Shown here: positions 1-8,304 of the stretch, in pieces
Layout: every line of letters starts with the position of its first letter
Position numbering within the stretch: position 1 is the first letter of the stretch
From: Chitinophagales bacterium
GTDB taxonomy: Bacteria; Bacteroidota; Bacteroidia; Chitinophagales; UBA2359
Length of the DNA: 64,000 bases
Reading direction: 5' to 3'
Assembly: GCA_041392475.1 (NCBI GenBank)
Contig: JAWKLZ010000002.1
Location: forward strand, 620,001-684,000
Made by a program: the position numbers and the translations under genes
The notes under the pieces: model-generated
Told to the model about the DNA's origin: nothing
The model's input: only the letters and a program-made list of their open reading frames with translations
Databases searched by the model: none

Positions 1-47
1 GATAGCTCGCTAAATCTATATAATTTTAGGATATTTAGCGAGCTATC
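1..47. repeat. Perfect 15-bp inverted repeat upstream of the truncated AAA gene
   Basis: Positions 1-15 (GATAGCTCGCTAAAT) are exactly reverse-complemented at 33-47, with a 17-nt A/T-rich spacer. The right arm ends 13 nt before the ATG at 61. It could be an operator for a dimeric regulator, a hairpin over the translation start, or the edge of a mobile unit. The window begins at its first base, so it may extend further left. Confidence 0.8.
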
Positions 48-60
48 AAGAAATATACGA

Positions 61-291
61 ATGAAAAAGTTAATTGGCAGAGAAACAGAACAAACGATTT
101 TAGAAACAGCTTTGGTGTCGGATGAATCCGAAATGATTGCCATTACAGGACGCAGGAGAGTAGGTAAAACTTTCTTAATTAGGTCTGTATATGATACAAA
201 AATTGATTTGGAGTTTACAGGTGTTCAAGATGCTCCTCGCAGAGAACAATATCCCCTATGCCTTGTTCTTCACTGCAAAATACTCCAATGA
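61..291 (+). pseudogene. AAA family ATPase, N-terminal fragment (truncated)
   Basis: The 76 codons begin like the Bacteroidota ATP-binding proteins of the archaeal-ATPase type: a GRE motif at residues 6-8 and a Walker A loop, GRRRVGKT, at residues 30-37. Family members usually run to 350-500 residues with Walker B, sensor and a C-terminal winged-helix or nuclease-like domain. Here similarity stops near residue 62 (about base 245) and a short unrelated tail leads to the stop at 291. I infer a deletion that joined the 5' end to foreign sequence, leaving a non-functional stub. The DUF2805 start at 288 overlaps its stop. A short out-of-frame stretch at about 246-314 may be the tail of the gene that used to lie here. 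Confidence 0.7.
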
Positions 292-578
292 ACATCTCCA
301 AAAAATACGATTTAGACGAACGAGCCATTGACCGCATCATCGAAATGGCATGGGAAGACCGCACTCCCTTCGATGCAATTGAAGCACAGTTTGGTGTACC
401 TGAACAGGATGTGATTCAACTCATGCGCCAAGAAATGAAACTGAGCAGTTGGAAGATGTGGCGCAAACGGGTGCAGGGCAGAAGTACGAAGCACAGACAA
501 AAGAGAGGTTTTGAAGTAGGTCGTCATAAGTGTAGTCGGCAGCGAGCAATTAGTCTGAATAAAATCAGCAAGCGGTAA
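288..578 (+). CDS. DUF2805 / TIGR03643 family small protein
   Basis: A 96-residue basic protein. The start at 288 is preferred over an in-frame ATG at 258 because the conserved family sequence begins just after it. The family pattern is visible: an N-terminal helix with DRIIEMAWEDRTPFDAIE, then a helix-turn-helix-like segment (FGVPEQDVIQLMRQEMK) and the W-[RK]-[KR]-R-V-x-GR-x-TKH tail around residues 51-65. The function of the family is unknown; it is often found near photolyase/cryptochrome genes in Bacteroidota and cyanobacteria, but no photolyase is present here. The last 30 residues are low-complexity and basic, so the C-terminus may be slightly altered. It overlaps the end of the AAA fragment by 4 nt, which supports a rearrangement just upstream. 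Confidence 0.8.
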   Translation: MNISKKYDLDERAIDRIIEMAWEDRTPFDAIEAQFGVPEQDVIQLMRQEMKLSSWKMWRKRVQGRSTKHRQKRGFEVGRHKCSRQRAISLNKISKR

Positions 579-659
579 GAATCACTGCAATAACTCAATT
601 GGTTTGGAAAATTTTGGAAAAATGGTTATTTTAGTAAAGTACCAAAATCCAAGACGCTC

Positions 660-1460
660 ATGCCAAGTATTGAAGATTACACTTTGTTTTTGAATGGAAT
701 TATTCAAACTGCTCAAGATAAAATTGATTACAATGGCAAAATTGAAGAGAAAGATGTACTGATTTTGTACAAGATTGCCAAATTTAAGGATGGAAAAATA
801 AACGAAGAAGCGGCAGCAGATCTTACCACAGTTTATACGACACATTACCATAAAATGACGGCTAATGCCATTGCGAGTTTAGAAATGTTTATCATTACTC
901 ATGCTATCAATGCGTATCTATGGAAATACAAAGGAGAATGGTCGGAGTGGTATGTGGGCATCACAAATGACGAAGATATTGATTCGCAATTGTTTGTCAA
1001 ACACAAGGTAAAAGAAGAAGGTGGCATGTGGATTTATCGTACGGTAACAGCTTCTTCGACTGCTCATGCAATTCTGGATTACTACAAAAAAAATGGAGCG
1101 CAAGGAGGTGTTCACGGAACAGGCAACACTGTTCGAAAAGTGTATGCTTTCAAATTGGCAAAACCTGCCTCAAAACCCAATCCGTTTTCAAAGGTTTCAC
1201 TCACCCAAAACCCCATCAACCCCAATCGAAAAGTACATGATTTAGATCCACAAAATTACCGCCAATGTCCCTCTTGCTATGGTTCAGGGCGCACAACCTG
1301 TTCATCCTGTGGAGGAAGCGGAGGACGTTCGGAGTCACGAGTGGATTATGACTGGAATAACAATCCTATTTACCGCACCGAATGGGTTGCTTGTTATTCG
1401 TGTTCGGGTGGGCAGTCAACTTGCAGCAGATGCGGAGGTTCAGGAACGGTTAATAAATGA
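660..1460 (+). CDS. Uncharacterised protein with GIY-YIG-like region and C-terminal DnaJ-type zinc cluster
   Basis: 266 residues with no signal peptide, probably cytoplasmic. The C-terminal third carries four CxxC motifs (C203/C206, C214/C217, C245/C248, C255/C258), mostly followed by Gly-x-Gly, the arrangement that binds two zinc ions in DnaJ and related chaperone modules. There is no J domain. The middle region (about 94-165) has W-Y-V-G-I-T, a later W-I-Y-R, an AI..YY helix and a G-A-Q-G-G-V-H-G turn before VYAFK. This resembles compact GIY-YIG-like modules of phage and accessory proteins, but that is my reading and needs a profile search. Residues 1-90 are helical and unrecognised. Its neighbours give no functional clue and it appears monocistronic. 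Confidence 0.6.
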   Translation: MPSIEDYTLFLNGIIQTAQDKIDYNGKIEEKDVLILYKIAKFKDGKINEEAAADLTTVYTTHYHKMTANAIASLEMFIITHAINAYLWKYKGEWSEWYVGITNDEDIDSQLFVKHKVKEEGGMWIYRTVTASSTAHAILDYYKKNGAQGGVHGTGNTVRKVYAFKLAKPASKPNPFSKVSLTQNPINPNRKVHDLDPQNYRQCPSCYGSGRTTCSSCGGSGGRSESRVDYDWNNNPIYRTEWVACYSCSGGQSTCSRCGGSGTVNK

Positions 1461-1722
1461 GTCTTACAGCTTACTTCTTTCTTTCAAAGCCTACAAGTAC
1501 CAATGGATTTCTACCTGTTCTTAACCATTAGATAACATTAACTTAACCTTTCCGCTATACCATTCATTTACCTTTGTTTTGCAAGCGCATAAACAGGAAA
1601 TGATTAGCCGCTAAAATTTAACCAACTACTCATAATTGGTTAATATTTCTTTATCTTCACGCCTTAGATTATATCCTTTAGTCTTTGCTTTTATGCGATC
1701 TAACATTCAATAATAGGATAGT

Positions 1723-2730
1723 ATGGATTTGTCTTTAGTAATTATGTGGGTAGGTTTTCTGATGGCAGCTTACTCAGTAGTCGGAAATGATGTTATTCAA
1801 ACTTTGGGTACATTTCTAAGTTCCAACGAAAAACAAAAATGGTATGTACTCTGGGCTTATGCAGGGTTAATCCTGTCAGTTGTCTTGATTAACGGATGGC
1901 TAAACAATGATATAGCTTACGGACGTTTGAGTAAAATTGACATCCCCACAACACTAGAATGGTGGTATTTACTCCCCCCTATGGTACTGCTCATCATCAC
2001 CCGATTTGGCATACCCGTCAGCACTACTTTCCTGATTCTTACTTTGTTCTCTATGAATGATATTGAAGGCGATGTGGGAGCTATTCTCACAAGTGTATTC
2101 GATACAAAAGCGGTATTGGGAAAAATGATTATGAAATCATTGTTGGGTTATGTAGTTGCATTCGGGGCTGCAATAGCCATTTATATGATGACCACCAATA
2201 TATTAGAAAAGCGATTTTTAGAGAACCCTATCAAAGAAAAAAATCGAAACTATTGGGTAGTTGCTCAATGGTGCTCTACAGGCTTTTTGTGGTGGCAATG
2301 GCTTACTCAAGATCTCGCCAATATCTACATCTATCTTTTAGGAGGCGGCAATTTAAGTGCTGGAGCTTTTGCATTGTCATTGATTGCCATTCTCGGATTG
2401 TTGGGGTATATTTTTTACAGCAAAGGTGGTGCAGTTCAGAAGATTGTGAAAGCCAAAACCAATACAACCGATATCCGCTCTGCCACTTTTGTAGACCTCA
2501 TTTATGGCATTGTTTTGATGATTTTCAAGGATTGGAGCAAAATCCCCATGAGTACAACTTGGGTATTTATCGGTTTGTTGGCAGGTCGGGAGATTGCAAT
2601 TCGTTTTCAACTCGAAAGAAAATTAAGCCGAGCAATCGCAAGCGATATAGGCCGAGATTTGTTCAAAGTCTTTACAGGCTTGGTCGTCAGTGTCGTTTTG
2701 GTAGTGATTATCAAGGTGATTGGAGGTTAA
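1723..2730 (+). CDS. Divergent PiT-like inorganic phosphate/sulfate permease
   Basis: A 335-residue polytopic inner-membrane protein with about 9-10 hydrophobic segments. Two half-repeats match the inverted-repeat logic of the PiT (SLC20) family. In the first half, GND at 21-23 is followed by PVSTT at 98-102. In the second half, QDLAN at about 196-200 is followed by PMSTT at 275-279. Canonical PiT proteins have GANDxxN and P-[VI]-STTH; here the final His is replaced by Phe or Trp and the second ND is altered, so the substrate may differ. Known PiT carriers couple phosphate to protons or sodium. A TACCTTTG at 1569-1576 or a TATCTTCA at 1652-1659 could be the -7 element. No phoU-like partner, often found next to pit genes, lies nearby. 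Confidence 0.6.
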   Translation: MDLSLVIMWVGFLMAAYSVVGNDVIQTLGTFLSSNEKQKWYVLWAYAGLILSVVLINGWLNNDIAYGRLSKIDIPTTLEWWYLLPPMVLLIITRFGIPVSTTFLILTLFSMNDIEGDVGAILTSVFDTKAVLGKMIMKSLLGYVVAFGAAIAIYMMTTNILEKRFLENPIKEKNRNYWVVAQWCSTGFLWWQWLTQDLANIYIYLLGGGNLSAGAFALSLIAILGLLGYIFYSKGGAVQKIVKAKTNTTDIRSATFVDLIYGIVLMIFKDWSKIPMSTTWVFIGLLAGREIAIRFQLERKLSRAIASDIGRDLFKVFTGLVVSVVLVVIIKVIGG

Positions 2731-2837
2731 AAAAGCTTCAAATTCAATCTCAAAAAAAAAATCGTGGGTTTTGTCCGAATATTTAGCCTTTTTTCGTCTA
2801 TGAGGACAGGAACGGATAAATGTGTGTAGCAACTAAA

Positions 2838-2869
2838 TTTGTAAGAAAACATTTTTTTTGTTATCTTCA
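2838..2869 (+). promoter_or_regulatory. Candidate Bacteroidota promoter for the secreted-protein/CHAT pair
   Basis: TTTG at 2838-2841, a 20-nt spacer, then TATCTTCA at 2862-2869. This resembles the Bacteroidota -33 TTTG / -7 TAnnTTTG pattern. It lies about 60 nt before the ATG at 2932. Confidence 0.4.
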
Positions 2870-2931
2870 TTTTCTGCTTGCAACACTCCCTTTCCTACTT
2901 TACCTCATAGTACAATTAAAACCTCATTATC

Positions 2932-3687
2932 ATGAAAAATTGGCTTTTTATCCTCATTACACTTTTCACAATTCCTTTCTTCAATGATTTGCAAGCATCA
3001 GGAGAAGCAAAAATTACTTTAGTGAGCACCTCCTCCAATTCAGGTGCAATCATCGGCAATGAAAAAACAGCACTACACCTTCATTCCTTCAATGCTATTT
3101 CGGCAGATGATTGTGAAAAAGAAATAACGCTAACAGGAACAATCGAAATAGTAGATATTCTTGAAGCTTCACAACAATTATCACGACAAACACAATTCAT
3201 CACAAAAAAACAAGGTCAGAGACGATCTAATCACTCATCAGGAGGTTCAAACACCTTAACCAACAAAACTCCTGGCAATGACGATGAATACAGAAAGTAC
3301 GAAATAGAACCAATCGTAGGAAATACCACTAATTTTGACACAAAAATTGAAGATGGGCTGATAAGATTTGGAGACAAGTACTACCTCATTTTCACCTTCC
3401 AAGACTTAGACCGATGTGAACGCAATGGTTCAGATGTGATAGACCTCAATCCCCAAACAGACATTGCCCAAACGCTGAAACTACACGTTGACAAAACAAA
3501 AGGAGAAGTCAGATTGGTCAAAGCAGACAATTCGTTGGGTGCAGTTGTGGGCGGAATCAACAGTTATTTCACCGTACAAGGCAACAACAAGAATTCGCCC
3601 AATGTCGAAACAGGCAGTATCAGACTCAAAATTTCCAGCATACCCACCAACAACAATCTCAATAACCTCAAAAGCAATGGCGGATAA
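2932..3687 (+). CDS. Secreted hypothetical protein preceding TPR-CHAT gene
   Basis: 251 residues. The first 22 form a clear signal peptide (Lys, then a hydrophobic stretch, cleavage near LQA), so the protein should be exported to the periplasm or beyond. The rest is polar and Asn/Thr-rich with predicted beta segments; residues about 85-120 are low-complexity linker. Two cysteine-containing segments (DDCEKEITL and DLDRCERNG) could form a disulfide. I recognise no domain. No lipobox and no sorting domain are visible. Its stop overlaps the start of the TPR-CHAT gene by 11 nt, so the two are almost certainly cotranscribed and perhaps translationally coupled. A substrate, regulator or sensor role for the CHAT partner is possible but is inference only. 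Confidence 0.7.
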   Translation: MKNWLFILITLFTIPFFNDLQASGEAKITLVSTSSNSGAIIGNEKTALHLHSFNAISADDCEKEITLTGTIEIVDILEASQQLSRQTQFITKKQGQRRSNHSSGGSNTLTNKTPGNDDEYRKYEIEPIVGNTTNFDTKIEDGLIRFGDKYYLIFTFQDLDRCERNGSDVIDLNPQTDIAQTLKLHVDKTKGEVRLVKADNSLGAVVGGINSYFTVQGNNKNSPNVETGSIRLKISSIPTNNNLNNLKSNGG

Positions 3688-6646
3688 TTCTCTTCAAATT
3701 GCTGAACAACAACTACAAGAGGCCATCAACCTCAACAAAACTGCTCTTTACCAACAAGCCATCGACCTGTTGGAAAGAGCAGTTTTGGTTTTCGAAAAAC
3801 TGGAGCAATGGGAATATTACCTCCAAACAATCAATGAAATAGGCAAAAACTACAACGACCTCGAACAACCTTCAAAGGCAATAGAAGCCTTGAATACCGC
3901 TCTAAACATTGCCAACAAACACGCACTTTCCAACAACATTCACTTGGTTTCTACCTACAATATTATGGGGGGGGCCTATAGCCTACAAAGGGAATACGAA
4001 TCAGAATTGCTTGCCTATCAGCGAGCCGTAGAAATTGCGTTGAAGGAAGAAAATATCTCCAAAAAAAATGCTTTGGCATTGACTTACACCAATTTAGGAG
4101 CGTATTACGACGAAAGAGGAAAACATGCAATAGCACTTGATTTTCACCGAAAAGCCCTGCAAACCTACCTTGAATCGAATGAAAGAAAAGAGGAAAACAT
4201 GGCTACTTGCTACAACAATTTGGGCGCATGTTACACCAATTTGGGGGATTATGCACAAGCCTTGCCACACTTCCAAAAAACACTGCAAAGCTGGCTGAAA
4301 TCCTTACCCGAACAGCATCCGCATCTCCTCTATACCTACAACAACATAGCAAGTTGTCACTACTTCAGAAATGATTTTGAAACGGCAATTCCTAACTTTC
4401 AAAAAGCTTTGGAGATTGCCCACCACAATTTTGGAGAAAGCCATGCCCTCGTTGCAGCTATTTCCATCAATGTAGGCAACTGCTACAATTCGCTTCAACA
4501 ATTTGACCATGCCCTCAAATACTACCACCGCACGACCCAGATTCACAAGCACTTGTATGATGAAAATGAAAGACCTCCTGTCTTTGTTTTTGAAAATTAC
4601 ATCAGTCTTGCCAAGTGTTTTTTTGCCCAAGAAATGTTTGAAAAAGCTTTCCACTATTTTGAAGACGCATTGAAGGGCTACCAAACCATTTTTGGAGAAC
4701 AACATCCAAAACTTGCCGAAATTTTCAATCCACTCGCCAATGCTTTTTTGCAGAAAGGAGAAGAAACACAAGCCATTCGGTACTTTCACCAAAGCCTCAA
4801 TGTTTTGATTCCTGCATTTCAGACCACAGATATTTATCAATATCCAACGGTCAACCAAGTTCCATTTTCCAAAATCCTTTTGTTTGCACTCAACCGAAAG
4901 TCTCGGTCTTTCTATCAATTGTATCAAAAAAAACCATCTGCAAAAAATTTGCAAGCTGCCTTTGAAGGATATTGTACTTTGACCCAATTCCTTGAAGTCA
5001 AACGCCAACAATACAAAGCCCTTGATTCTAAACTGGATTTGGGCGAACAGTTGGTCAATATCTACGAAAAAGCCATTGAAGTAGCAGCCGAAATATCTAA
5101 AAGCCAACTAAATACCACTTCAAATCAAGCCCTACAAACAGCCTTTCATTTCACTGAAAAAGCCAAGGCCGTTTTGTTGATGGCAGAACTGCAAGAGGCG
5201 GATGCCTTGTCGAATATTCCAGAAAATATCCGAACACAAGAGGAAAAATTGAAGAAAAACTTGTTGGAGTGGGAGAAAAAAATTGAAGAAAGCAAAGCGA
5301 AAAAGGAGGAGGAGAATCTGTTAGAATTGAAGGACAAACACTTTGATACTCAACAACAATACCTGCAATTCATTGAGCAATTGGAGCGAAATTATCCCGA
5401 TTATTACCAATTGAAGTATGAAACAAAAACAACTGACATTGCAGCTTTGCAGCAGTATCTTCAAAGTTTTGAAGGAGAAGAAAAAGGCGTTTCTACTTCT
5501 TCAAAAATCGTACTTTCCTACTATGTGGGGGAGGAATCTGTATTCATTTTTGAAGTGACTGCAAAGGATTATCAAGTTCATCAAATCGCCAAACCCAATC
5601 ATTTTGAAGCTTTGGTGACAGATTTTTTGGATGCCATCAATGCGGTGGACATAGACGATTTTGTAGAAACGGCAACAGAATTGTATGCCATTTTATTACA
5701 GCCGCTTCAATTGGAGAAATATGCCATTGAAGGGGAAGATGCACCGCAATTGATCATTTTGAGGCATGGCATTTTGAATTATTTGCCTTTTGATGCCCTG
5801 CTATTATTGTCAGAAAATGAGGATATTGCAGATGATTTCACCGAATTACCCTATTTGATTCGTGTTTTTCAAATCAGCTACCATTATTCCGCCACACTCT
5901 TGCTGCATCAAGCTGCAAAAAGAGCAAAAAACATTTTTTTGGAGGATTCTTTTTTGGGCATTGCGCCTGTTTCCTTCAATGGCAAAAAGCAGGCAAATGT
6001 GGCATTGGCAAGTCGAAGTGGGAAAACGCAGGTTTTGCGGTCGAATCGGGCGGGGGAAGAAGCATTGCAGAATTTGCCGAATACAGAGAATGAGGTGAAA
6101 GCGGTATTTGAGCTTTTTGAAAGTCGGCAATTGGAGGCTAAAATCTTTTTGTATGCTTCTGCTTCAAAGGAAAATTTGTTTTTGGAAGCTCCCAAACACA
6201 AGTACATTTTGATTTCAACGCACGGTTTGACCAACGATGAAAATGCGAAATTATCGGGAATTTATTTGGCGAAAACCCAAACGGGTGCACCGAATGAGGT
6301 GCTTCAAAACGACTATTTGCTCTATACTTCCGAAACGTATCACCTTCGCCTCCAAGCAGATTTGGTGATTTTGAGCAGTTGCAGCAGCGGAGTAGGGAAA
6401 CTGTACAGTGCCGAAGGAATGATGGCTTTGCAGCGGGGATTTTTGTATGCTGGAGCGAACAACATTATTTTCACCCAATTCGACATTCCTGACGAATCAA
6501 GCAGTGCTTTGGTCAAAAGGTTGTTTTTCTATATTTTGGAGGGCAACAACTATGCTGCCGCCCTTCGGAAAGCCAAAATGGAATTATTGGTTTCGGATGC
6601 TTACACGCCGCAAGATTGGGCGGGTTTTTTGTTGATTGGCGAGTGA
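3677..6646 (+). CDS. TPR-repeat CHAT domain protease
   Basis: A 989-residue protein of the caspase-like CHAT (HetF-associated with TPRs) clan. The start at 3677 (MADNSL) is chosen because the TPR array begins directly after it and it overlaps the upstream stop; an in-frame upstream ATG at 3488 would lie inside that gene. Residues about 1-430 are TPR repeats of the kinesin-light-chain/NPHP3 type (A-x-x-Y-x-x-A-L-x-x). Residues 430-610 are helical, including a charged coiled coil. The CHAT domain covers about 611-989. The catalytic dyad is visible as His849 in ISTHG and Cys902 in SSCSSG. No signal peptide is present, so it should be cytosolic. CHAT proteases cleave partner proteins after activation, as in type III-E CRISPR and gasdermin systems; no such partner is recognisable here. 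Confidence 0.9.
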   Translation: MADNSLQIAEQQLQEAINLNKTALYQQAIDLLERAVLVFEKLEQWEYYLQTINEIGKNYNDLEQPSKAIEALNTALNIANKHALSNNIHLVSTYNIMGGAYSLQREYESELLAYQRAVEIALKEENISKKNALALTYTNLGAYYDERGKHAIALDFHRKALQTYLESNERKEENMATCYNNLGACYTNLGDYAQALPHFQKTLQSWLKSLPEQHPHLLYTYNNIASCHYFRNDFETAIPNFQKALEIAHHNFGESHALVAAISINVGNCYNSLQQFDHALKYYHRTTQIHKHLYDENERPPVFVFENYISLAKCFFAQEMFEKAFHYFEDALKGYQTIFGEQHPKLAEIFNPLANAFLQKGEETQAIRYFHQSLNVLIPAFQTTDIYQYPTVNQVPFSKILLFALNRKSRSFYQLYQKKPSAKNLQAAFEGYCTLTQFLEVKRQQYKALDSKLDLGEQLVNIYEKAIEVAAEISKSQLNTTSNQALQTAFHFTEKAKAVLLMAELQEADALSNIPENIRTQEEKLKKNLLEWEKKIEESKAKKEEENLLELKDKHFDTQQQYLQFIEQLERNYPDYYQLKYETKTTDIAALQQYLQSFEGEEKGVSTSSKIVLSYYVGEESVFIFEVTAKDYQVHQIAKPNHFEALVTDFLDAINAVDIDDFVETATELYAILLQPLQLEKYAIEGEDAPQLIILRHGILNYLPFDALLLLSENEDIADDFTELPYLIRVFQISYHYSATLLLHQAAKRAKNIFLEDSFLGIAPVSFNGKKQANVALASRSGKTQVLRSNRAGEEALQNLPNTENEVKAVFELFESRQLEAKIFLYASASKENLFLEAPKHKYILISTHGLTNDENAKLSGIYLAKTQTGAPNEVLQNDYLLYTSETYHLRLQADLVILSSCSSGVGKLYSAEGMMALQRGFLYAGANNIIFTQFDIPDESSSALVKRLFFYILEGNNYAAALRKAKMELLVSDAYTPQDWAGFLLIGE

Positions 6647-6667
6647 GAAAAACTTTTTAGTGGAAGG

Positions 6668-6744
6668 AGACTTTTGAAGTTTATTCTGAAAGATAGGGTA
6701 TGTTTGAAAATCAGTCCGTTCTTCAAAGAAAACTTCAAAAGTCT
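6668..6744. repeat. 15-bp perfect inverted repeat between convergent genes
   Basis: AGACTTTTGAAGTTT at 6668-6682 is exactly reverse-complemented at 6730-6744, and pairing continues imperfectly inward. It sits between the CHAT gene and rluB, which converge, so it may fold as a long bidirectional terminator, although the 47-nt loop is unusually large. Confidence 0.6.
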
Positions 6745-6770
6745 TTGAGTACTTCACTCATTTTCATTCT

Positions 6771-7646
6771 TTATCCTTTGAAGTGCTTCAACATAATGAC
6801 TTCCTTAGCCGTCAAAAAACGCCATTTGCCACGAGGTAGGTTCTTTTTGGTCAATCCGCCATAAATCACCCGATCGAGTTTGGTAATTTTATAGCCAAAG
6901 TGTTCAAAAATACGCCTGACGATTCGATTGCGTCCACTGTGAATTTGTACACCAATCTCCTTTTTGTTGTCGCTCATATAAGAAGCTCCATCTACTTTGA
7001 TTTCGCCATCTTCCAGGGTAATGCCTGCCAGCATTTGGGTGAGGTGGTTTTTAGACAACGCAGTTTCAAGGAAAACGTGGTAAATTTTGCGGACTTCGCT
7101 TTTGGGGTGCGACAGGTGTTGGGCAAGCGAACCATCGTTGGTGAGCAGCAATAAACCGACGGTATTTCTATCCAAACGACCTACGGGATACAAACGTTCT
7201 ACATCTACTCCTTGAACTAAATCCATGACCGTCTTTCTGCCTTGTGGGTCGTTTGTGGTGGTAATCATGTCCTTAGGCTTGTTGAGCAAGATATAAGTTT
7301 TGTCTTGCGGCTCTACTTTTTTGCCTTTGAACTGCACTCTGTCGCCTTCTTGTATGCGGTAGCCCATTTCGGTAATGACTTCGCCATTGACCGTCACCCA
7401 GCCTTCTTTGATGAGTTCGTCTGCCTTTCGGCGAGCTGCTATACCTGAATTTGCCAAGTATTTGTTGAGACGCACGCCCGTTTTTTTCATTTCCACGGTA
7501 GTTGGATTTTCTATATCCAAGGTCGGTGGTTTTTTCTTGCGGACAATGATCCTCCTTTTGGTTTTTGCTTTTGGATTTTCGTTTTCCTCCTCTCCTCTGC
7601 GAGGTTTGGGTTTGTCGTTTCTGAATTTATTGAATTTCTTTTGCAT
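6771..7646 (-). CDS. rluB: Pseudouridine synthase of the RsuA/RluB family
   Basis: 291 residues. After a very basic, low-complexity N-terminal extension (1-55) come an S4 RNA-binding domain (about 58-110, RLNKYLANSGIAARRKAD) and the RsuA-type catalytic domain. The catalytic aspartate is Asp159 in GRLDRNTVG, and the closing motif is the H-x-GRNR-x-[VI]-RR segment near residue 240. Members isomerise a specific uridine in 23S rRNA (RluB, U2605) or a related site. The basic extension is common in Bacteroidota orthologues. It lies 71 nt downstream of scpB on the same strand, a pairing conserved in many bacteria, and probably shares its transcript. Confidence 0.92.
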   Translation of the reverse strand: MQKKFNKFRNDKPKPRRGEEENENPKAKTKRRIIVRKKKPPTLDIENPTTVEMKKTGVRLNKYLANSGIAARRKADELIKEGWVTVNGEVITEMGYRIQEGDRVQFKGKKVEPQDKTYILLNKPKDMITTTNDPQGRKTVMDLVQGVDVERLYPVGRLDRNTVGLLLLTNDGSLAQHLSHPKSEVRKIYHVFLETALSKNHLTQMLAGITLEDGEIKVDGASYMSDNKKEIGVQIHSGRNRIVRRIFEHFGYKITKLDRVIYGGLTKKNLPRGKWRFLTAKEVIMLKHFKG

Positions 7647-7717
7647 AGTTGGAATGTAAGTTAAATTAGGGTGATAACAAAATGAGGTGGGAATGGGTTT
7701 GTGATTTTTTTTGTTTT

Positions 7718-8278
7718 CTATTCATTTCGCTCCCCAATCTCACTTTCCACCTCGCTTTCCACATCCTTCAATTGCGGCAAATCATCCACAGATTTCAATC
7801 CAAAATAATCCATAAAGTTATCACTGGTTTTGTAAATCAATGGGCGGCCCGGCAAATCACTTCTGCCCTGAATCGCAATCAGTTCTTTTTCCAGCAATTT
7901 TTGGATACTGTAATCACAATTCACACCACGCACCTGCTCTACTTCCACTTTGGTAATCGGCTGCTTGTAGGCAATCACCGAAAGGGTTTCCATTGCAGCA
8001 CGAGAAAGACGTTTTTTGGATTTTTGTTGAAGGAAAATGGAAATAGTTTTGTGGAACATAGACTTGGTAAGAAATTGGTACCCACCGCTTAATTCCATCA
8101 ATTCAAAAGAAAAATCTTCAGATGCATATTTTTCACCAATGGCAGCCAAAGCCGACAAGATATCTTCTGCTTCAATGGATTTCTCCCAGAGATTTTCAAG
8201 ACATTGATGAATTTCTTTGAAGCTGATTGCTTTTTGAGCCGAAAAAATGAGGGCTTCGACATGAAGTTGAAAAGACAT
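7718..8278 (-). CDS. scpB: Segregation and condensation protein B
   Basis: 186 residues, a normal length for ScpB. It contains the two tandem winged-helix domains of the kleisin-associated subunit: the first about 5-85 and the second about 90-165, with the conserved segment LSRAAMETLSVIAYKQPIT and then RG-V and a GRPLIYKT beta-wing. ScpB dimers bind ScpA and complete the SMC-ScpAB condensin that organises and segregates chromosomes. The acidic tail is typical. No scpA or smc is in the window. The gene precedes rluB on the same strand, and a dispersed repeat starts 27 nt upstream of its start codon, so its promoter may lie in or beyond that repeat. Confidence 0.92.
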   Translation of the reverse strand: MSFQLHVEALIFSAQKAISFKEIHQCLENLWEKSIEAEDILSALAAIGEKYASEDFSFELMELSGGYQFLTKSMFHKTISIFLQQKSKKRLSRAAMETLSVIAYKQPITKVEVEQVRGVNCDYSIQKLLEKELIAIQGRSDLPGRPLIYKTSDNFMDYFGLKSVDDLPQLKDVESEVESEIGERNE

Positions 8279-8304
8279 GTTGCTAATTGGATAATTTTAA
8301 TTTA

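Noticed and set aside
2932..3687. Possible gasdermin-like effector for the CHAT protease
   Set aside because: The protein has a cleavable signal peptide and no gasdermin-like pattern; bacterial gasdermins are cytosolic.
4304..5107. Long open frame on the minus strand (267 codons)
   Set aside because: It lies entirely inside the TPR-CHAT gene in antisense and its product is rich in Phe/Cys/Val with no domain pattern; a shadow of the coding strand.
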